DNA of 18,751 nt from UBA9676 sp036522155 (GTDB lineage: Bacteria; Actinomycetota; Actinomycetes; Streptosporangiales; Streptosporangiaceae), in contig DATDGI010000030.1 of assembly GCA_036522155.1 (NCBI GenBank), forward strand, positions 1 to 18,751, given 5' to 3'. A program made the position numbers and the translations under genes. Below, piece after piece: positions 13,600 to 18,751 of this stretch (its first letter is position 1; each line of letters begins with the position of its first letter). The notes under the pieces were generated by a model. The model saw nothing but the letters and a program-made list of their open reading frames with translations. It ran no database searches and was not told the origin of the DNA.

Positions 13600-13735
13600 G
13601 CCGCTGACCTTGCCTGGTGTCGGCCGGGCCGCTCGGTAACAGCCGCTGACCTAACCCGGTGTCGTCCGGGCGCTCGGTAACCCCCACCACCGGCCCGGAA
13701 CGGCCGCTACACCTAGCCCGGTGTCGTCCGGGCCG
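13600..13735. repeat. Three degenerate repeats, each with a hairpin
   Basis: Units starting GCCGCT at 13600, 13642 and 13703 share the order GCCGCT..ACCT..CC(C/T)GGTGTCG.CCGGG, and units 1 and 2 also share CGCTCGGTAAC at the end. In each, CCCGG-like and CCGGG arms pair around a 6-base loop: 13612-13629 (with one G-U), 13655-13670 and 13716-13733. The first two lie between the convergent DUF3040 and tgpA genes. The third covers the last codons and stop of tgpA. Unit 3 is also preceded by a copy of the flank of unit 1 (CGGCCCG.AA.GGCCGCT). They probably act as terminators. Confidence 0.7.
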
Positions 13736-16103
13736 CCCCGTGCTGGCGGCGGGCGGTGATCAGTTCCAGCCAGCCGAACACGTCGAGCACGTTGTGCAGC
13801 ACGGCCCTGGCCGGCCTGAGCTGGGAGGCCGGCAGCACCCGGGCCGCCCACCGCCCGGTCAGGCCCGCGGACCGGCCGATGGCCCGCCTGACCGCCTCCG
13901 CGTCCGCCCGGAGCTGACCGGACGGGACCGGGCTGCGGGCGTACTGGGCCCGCTCCTCGGCCAGCGCGATACGGTCCAGCGCGGCCTGGTCATCCGGGGC
14001 AAAGCCCAGCACCCGGCCCAGCCGCCGGGACAGTGCGCGGGGGGATTCACTCGCCGGGGCGGGGATCCGGTGGTCGGCCAGATCATCGCGCAGTTCCAGC
14101 CACGCGGCATGAGCGCGGCCGGCATCGTCGGCGGCGGTCCGCCACCGGCGCCAGCGGGTGACCGACCTGGCGGCCCACGGGACCACCGCGGCCACGGCCA
14201 GCACGGCCACGATGATCAGGGTCACCGTTAGCGGGGCGGGCGAGGCAGGGCCGCGGGCGGTGGCACCCGGCCCGGCCCCGGCCCCGGGGTGCCGCAGCCG
14301 TGCGCCCGCGGCGCCCTGGTGACCGGTCCGGGGCCGGACCGGGGCGTGGGTGGGCGGCAGCGTGGGCACGATGACCGGGGCCGTGCTGCCCGGCGGCGGG
14401 GTGGAGTAGGTCGGCACGGACGCCGTGGCCTGCCCGCCGGAAGCGGACGGGGTCGGCTCGAACCGCAGCCAGCCCGCACCCGGGAAGTACATCTCCGGCC
14501 AGGCGTGGGCATCGCCGGTGGTGACCAGCCAGGTGCCGTTCTGCTGGAGCGTGCCCTGGGTGTAGCCGACGACCACCCGGGAGGGGATGCCAAGCAGCCG
14601 GGCCAGGACCCCCATCCCGAACGCGAACTGCTGACAGTAGCCGCGCCGGGTCCTGGTCAGGAAGGTGACCAGGGCGGCGGCGCCGGTCGACCGCGGCGCG
14701 TTCAGCGAATAGGTGAAGTTCGCCGGGTCACGGAACCACTGCTGCAGGGCCACCACTCGGGCGTAGGGGCTGGTCTTGCCGGCCACGATCTGCCTGGCCA
14801 GCGAGGTCAGCCGCAGGTAGGCCGGGGGCACGGCGAGGTCTTCGGCCACCGCCGCCGGGTACCGGGACGCCTGCCCGAGTTCCCGCCCGGTCGGGTCGAT
14901 GTCTTTGCTGACCACCGAGTAGCGCAGGCCGCTTAGCTGGGCGCTGGCGCTCAGGATGGCCAGCGTGGCCGGATCCACCCGCCAGTCACCGGGCACGGCC
15001 AGTGACCGGGGGGCATAGGGCGCCGGCAGGTAGGTCAGGGTGCCGCCGGTGCTGTGCAGTGCCGGGCTCAGGCTGATGGTCTCGCGAAGGGTGGTGCCGG
15101 GCGTGCCGGCGGTGACCCCGGGCATGGCGGGCAGCGGGCCGGTGCCGACCGCGCTGGTTCCGGCCGGCCGGGCCAGGCCCCAGTCGCTGGCGCTCAGCAG
15201 GCTGAGCACGTACACCTGGAGGTAGGGGGGCCGGACGCCGGCCGGGGCGTCGTAGGTCAGCAGCGTCTGCGGGTGCTGCTCGTGCAGTTGCTGGTTCATC
15301 TGGACGAGCGGATCCGGCAGCGACAGCGAAGGGGCGTACCCGGGCCCTCCGGTGCCGGTGCTGCCCTGGAACAGCCGGTGCGGCCGGAGCCCGGGTATGA
15401 GCAGCGGCAGGCACAAGGCGAGCAGGACGGCCGTGAAGCCCAGCCGGCGGCCGGCCGCCGCCAGCTGGCGGGTATCCGGGCCCCTGCCGTCGGGGAAGCT
15501 CTGCCAGGTGCGGACCAGCCGCCCCCACAGGCGCACCCGTTCCCGCCCCTCGGCCGACAGCAGGGCGAGATAGCCGGAGATGCCCAGGCAGAACACCAGC
15601 GCATCGCTGACCGGTCCGGGGTTGGCGGCGGTCGTCAGCGGCACGCAGAACAGCACCAGCAGGGCCAGGCCGGCGATCGCGGGCCGGCGGAGCCGCACCG
15701 CGACCAGATCGGTGGCGACGGCGACGATGCCGATCCCGGCCGCGGCCATCAGTTCGACCCCGTGATAGGCCGGCACCCGCGGGCCGTATATCCCCATCTC
15801 GGCGTTGGCCTGCCCGATCAGCCACACCAGATGGTGGACCGAGGCCCGGGTCGGCAGCACCCCGTATCCCGACAGCCGGTAGGCGAACACGAGGTTGAGG
15901 TACAGGAACAGGCCTGCCAGTTCGGCCAGGAGGCAGACGAGCACCGGGAGCGTACGCAGCCGGGTCAGCGTGCCTATCCCGGCGGCGACCACGGTGGCCC
16001 CCAGCCCGGCCCAGAACCAGCCGGTCTTGTCGATCAGCGAGTACAGGGCGATCGAGGCCAGCACGGTCGCCGCGGCCGCGGTCACGGTGAGCCGGTGATT
16101 CAT
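13713..16103 (-). CDS. Transglutaminase-like membrane protein (DUF3488/TgpA, DUF4129)
   Basis: A 796-residue multi-domain membrane protein. The N-terminal third has about six or seven transmembrane helices (DUF3488/TgpA type), followed by an extracytoplasmic transglutaminase-like domain. That domain has Cys490 in RRGYCQQFAFGMGVLARLLGIPSRVVVGY and His533 in TTGDAHAWPEMYF. Glu549 in LRFEPTP stands where many transglutaminases have Asp. A Pro/Thr/Gly-rich linker, one more transmembrane helix (LTVTLIIVAVLAVAAVVPWAA) and a cytoplasmic DUF4129 domain (AWLELRDDLADHRIPAPASESPRALSRRLG) complete it. The substrate is unknown, and a role at the cell envelope is inferred. The ATG shares one base with the DUF58 gene stop (TGATG), which shows coupling. 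The carboxy end runs into the third hairpin repeat. Confidence 0.93.
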   Translation of the reverse strand: MNHRLTVTAAAATVLASIALYSLIDKTGWFWAGLGATVVAAGIGTLTRLRTLPVLVCLLAELAGLFLYLNLVFAYRLSGYGVLPTRASVHHLVWLIGQANAEMGIYGPRVPAYHGVELMAAAGIGIVAVATDLVAVRLRRPAIAGLALLVLFCVPLTTAANPGPVSDALVFCLGISGYLALLSAEGRERVRLWGRLVRTWQSFPDGRGPDTRQLAAAGRRLGFTAVLLALCLPLLIPGLRPHRLFQGSTGTGGPGYAPSLSLPDPLVQMNQQLHEQHPQTLLTYDAPAGVRPPYLQVYVLSLLSASDWGLARPAGTSAVGTGPLPAMPGVTAGTPGTTLRETISLSPALHSTGGTLTYLPAPYAPRSLAVPGDWRVDPATLAILSASAQLSGLRYSVVSKDIDPTGRELGQASRYPAAVAEDLAVPPAYLRLTSLARQIVAGKTSPYARVVALQQWFRDPANFTYSLNAPRSTGAAALVTFLTRTRRGYCQQFAFGMGVLARLLGIPSRVVVGYTQGTLQQNGTWLVTTGDAHAWPEMYFPGAGWLRFEPTPSASGGQATASVPTYSTPPPGSTAPVIVPTLPPTHAPVRPRTGHQGAAGARLRHPGAGAGPGATARGPASPAPLTVTLIIVAVLAVAAVVPWAARSVTRWRRWRTAADDAGRAHAAWLELRDDLADHRIPAPASESPRALSRRLGRVLGFAPDDQAALDRIALAEERAQYARSPVPSGQLRADAEAVRRAIGRSAGLTGRWAARVLPASQLRPARAVLHNVLDVFGWLELITARRQHGAARTTPG

Positions 16104-17374
16104 CAGCCTGCCCCCGCCGCTGTGCTCAGGCCCAGCGGGCGCTGGCCGGTTGGCTGGTTGAGCATCTCCCAGGCCGCGCTGAGCGGCAGGTCGGCGGTGG
16201 CGGTGGTGACCCGCCAGCCGGCCGCGGCCAGGACGCTGCTGGCCGCCTCGGTCTCACCGGCCACCCGGCCGCCGCCCGCGTCGGTGTTCCAGGTGGAGAC
16301 GGCCAGCAGGACCGCCAGCGAGGCACCGCCCGCGTTGCGGGCCGCGGCCAGCCGCCGGGCCTCGTCCTCGGTCAGCCGCCCCATCACGGCGATCAGCAGG
16401 CCGCCGCTGCCCCGCGGCCGGTCCGCCAGGATCTGGCCGAGTTCGACCGTCCGGGACGGCCGGATCACGGCCAGCGAGTCGAGCAGCATGTCCTCGAACC
16501 GGCCGTCGCCGGTCACCCGCCCGGCATCGGTGTAGAACTCGCCGTCGATGCCCTCCCGGGCCAGGTGCACGCCGATGGAGGCGGCCGCGCTGACGGCGTA
16601 CTCGAACGACGAGGACGGCCCGCGGCCGCTGTGCGCGCGGGAGCGGGTATCCAGGAACAGCACCGCCCGGTTCCGCCAGCGCTGTTCTTCCCGACGCACC
16701 ATCAGCTCGCCATAACGGGCCGTGGAGCGCCAGTGCACCCGGCGCAGCTCGTCGCCGTCCCGGTACGCACGCGGCACGACGTCGTCTTCCCCGGCGGCGG
16801 CGGCGACCGCAGCCCGGGTGCCGCCCTCCCCGAGCCAGGTGCCGGCCAGCGAGGCCGGCGGCAGCGTGGTGATGGCCGGGGTCACCACCAGCGTGCCCGG
16901 CAGCGCGACCGAGTTGCCCAGCCGGACCAGGCCGAACGTGTCGGCCACCCGGACGAGCAGGGGCCCGATCGCGTACTTGCCGCGGTTGTCGGACTGGAGC
17001 TGGTAGGAGATCACGCGGCTGGCACCGGCCCCGATCCGCTCCAGCACGAACCGCGGCCGGGTGCCCAGTGAGTAGGGGATGGTGTCCTCGGCCAGCAGCA
17101 GCCCGGTGGGCAGCTTGGTCACGTTGTCCATCCGGATGGTGACCGTGGCGGCCTGGCCGGCGGGCACCCGGGCCGGGAGGATCTCGCGCTGGCAGCGGAT
17201 CCGGTAGCGGGCGCGGGCGGCGGCCAGTGCGGACAGCAGCGGCAGCAGGATCAGCAGCCCGCCCAGGGTCACCAGCTCGCGCTGGCCCAGCCCCAGCCCC
17301 AGCACGCCGGCGGCCAGCCCGGCGGCGAGGAAGGCCCGTCCCCGAGTGGTCAGTCCGGCGAGCAGTGACCGCAT
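16103..17374 (-). CDS. DUF58 domain protein
   Basis: A 423-residue protein with two N-terminal transmembrane helices (about 13-30 and 34-51), then an immunoglobulin-like stretch. The DUF58 core follows: VPRAYRDGDELRRVHWRSTARYGELMVRREEQRWRNRAVLFLDTR, the von Willebrand-like start of the domain. DUF58 proteins are the usual partners of MoxR ATPases, and this one sits between moxR and the transglutaminase gene. The ATG at 17374 is chosen because it is 8 bp after the moxR stop, has an AGGTG-type ribosome site, and begins right before the first helix. The open frame continues upstream to 17962 but is only antiphase moxR. Its stop overlaps the next start by one base. The exact biochemical role is not known. 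Confidence 0.9.
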   Translation of the reverse strand: MRSLLAGLTTRGRAFLAAGLAAGVLGLGLGQRELVTLGGLLILLPLLSALAAARARYRIRCQREILPARVPAGQAATVTIRMDNVTKLPTGLLLAEDTIPYSLGTRPRFVLERIGAGASRVISYQLQSDNRGKYAIGPLLVRVADTFGLVRLGNSVALPGTLVVTPAITTLPPASLAGTWLGEGGTRAAVAAAAGEDDVVPRAYRDGDELRRVHWRSTARYGELMVRREEQRWRNRAVLFLDTRSRAHSGRGPSSSFEYAVSAAASIGVHLAREGIDGEFYTDAGRVTGDGRFEDMLLDSLAVIRPSRTVELGQILADRPRGSGGLLIAVMGRLTEDEARRLAAARNAGGASLAVLLAVSTWNTDAGGGRVAGETEAASSVLAAAGWRVTTATADLPLSAAWEMLNQPTGQRPLGLSTAAGAG

Positions 17375-17382
17375 CCTGGCAC

Positions 17383-18360
<978 letters not shown>

Positions 18361-18718
18361 TCGCCCTCCTTGCTCGGCTGCCTGTGCCGCCCGGTCCCGC
18401 CCCGGATCGCCCCCCGGCCGCGGCCTGATCGGGGGCAGCGGCAGCCGGCGCGTTCCGGCTGGGCGGCCGTACTGCGGAACGGTGCGTTCCGACAGTACGT
18501 CCTGTCCGCTGCCCCGCGCGATTCCTGCCGGTCCCGCGTGCGATTCCGGTATCAGTTCGGCGCGGCTCCAGCCGCGGCGCGGCCGGTCCCGGGCGCGGCA
18601 GCGGCTGTCCGGGGCCGGCGGCGGCTGTCCGTGGCCGACGGCGGTGGCGCGCCGCGACACGCCAGGCAGTCCGCGGGCCGTTTTGGGCGCCCGGTGGGGA
18701 GCTGGGGTGCGTGAGGCA
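18361..18718. other. Divergent regulatory region between moxR and the dcw cluster
   Basis: About 360 bases without a convincing gene. It holds the moxR ribosome site (18364-18371), a 32-bp dyad (18468-18499), several TTCC-containing near-repeats between 18451 and 18547, and a 20-bp tandem duplication at 18601-18640 with 18 of 20 identical positions. A rightward open frame at 18340-18714 is Arg/Pro biased and lacks family resemblance or a ribosome site, so I do not call it. Confidence 0.55.
18468..18499. promoter_or_regulatory. 32-bp interrupted palindrome upstream of moxR
   Basis: The left arm CGTACTGCGGAACG (18468-18481) pairs fully with the right arm (18485-18499) except for one extra A at 18492, around a 3-base centre GTG. 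The inner CGGAACG/CGTTCCG half is perfect, and a third CGTTCCG copy lies at 18451-18457. It is 108 bp upstream of the moxR start, in a divergent region. An operator is more likely than a terminator. A hairpin in the moxR leader is the alternative. Confidence 0.55.
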
Positions 18719-18746
18719 TTGACGGTGGGGGAATGTGGGGTACAGT
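18719..18746 (+). promoter_or_regulatory. Predicted mraZ promoter, TTGACG-16-TACAGT
   Basis: TTGACG (18719-18724) and TACAGT (18741-18746) are spaced by 16 bases and point rightward out of the window. The spacer consists almost wholly of the GTGGGG boxes listed separately. The upstream moxR-DUF58-tgpA operon is the usual left neighbour of mraZ in actinobacteria, so the target is predicted to be mraZ and the following dcw genes, which are not visible. Confidence 0.6.
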
Positions 18747-18750
18747 GGTG
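18725..18750 (+). promoter_or_regulatory. MraZ-type operator, three boxes with 10-bp period
   Basis: GTGGGG at 18725-18730, GTGGGG at 18735-18740 and GTGGTG at 18745-18750 recur exactly every 10 bp, leaving 4-base spacers. MraZ is known to bind short TGGG-containing direct repeats with one-turn spacing at its own promoter. More TGGGG copies lie at 18695-18699 and 18703-18707, but off this register. The third box is degenerate, and the window ends one base later. Confidence 0.7.
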
Positions 18751-18751
18751 C

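Noticed and set aside
15054..16535. A 493-codon plus-strand frame opposite tgpA and the DUF58 gene
   Set aside because: Gln/Gly/Arg-rich shadow of real genes, with no recognisable motif.

Overview
The window is chromosomal DNA from a very GC-rich actinobacterium. The evidence is the extreme G/C bias at third codon positions, frequent GTG starts, GTGA/ATGA gene overlaps, a leaderless-looking gene, an F420-dependent luciferase-like oxidoreductase, a DUF3040 protein and the actinobacterial gene order next to mraZ. Gene order and protein style would fit a streptosporangial or thermomonosporal lineage, but this is only an impression. No mobile element, tRNA, rRNA or CRISPR was found. The left edge cuts aroC and the right edge stops inside what looks like the mraZ promoter.

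Region 1 (1-4150, + strand): a tightly packed shikimate operon aroC(partial)-aroK-aroB-aroQ, joined by three successive 4-bp start/stop overlaps. An Rv3520c-type F420-dependent oxidoreductase follows 40 bp later. A strong hairpin at 4163-4215 ends this unit against the convergent genes to the right.

Region 2 (4229-7591): a leftward cassette made of a PadR-type regulator, then an ABC ATPase and an ABC-2 permease of the DrrAB drug-efflux type. A GNAT acetyltransferase is divergent from padR. The padR promoter region holds two dyads that are candidate PadR operators, and a large hairpin follows padR.

Region 3 (7605-9830, +): pepQ-efp-nusB, the usual downstream partners of the aro genes in actinobacteria. 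Here regions 1 and 3 are separated by the oxidoreductase/efflux/acetyltransferase block.

Region 4 (9850-13578): a leftward VC0807-like membrane protein, a CmoM/SmtA-like methyltransferase coupled to DNA polymerase IV (dinB), a structured intergenic stretch, and a DUF3040 membrane protein.

Region 5 (13600-18751): a leftward moxR-DUF58-tgpA operon, which meets the DUF3040 gene across three related hairpin repeats. Upstream of moxR is a 32-bp dyad. The window ends in a -35/-10 promoter with GTGGGG-type boxes at 10-bp spacing, the expected MraZ operator at the head of the dcw (division and cell wall) cluster, which should lie just to the right.
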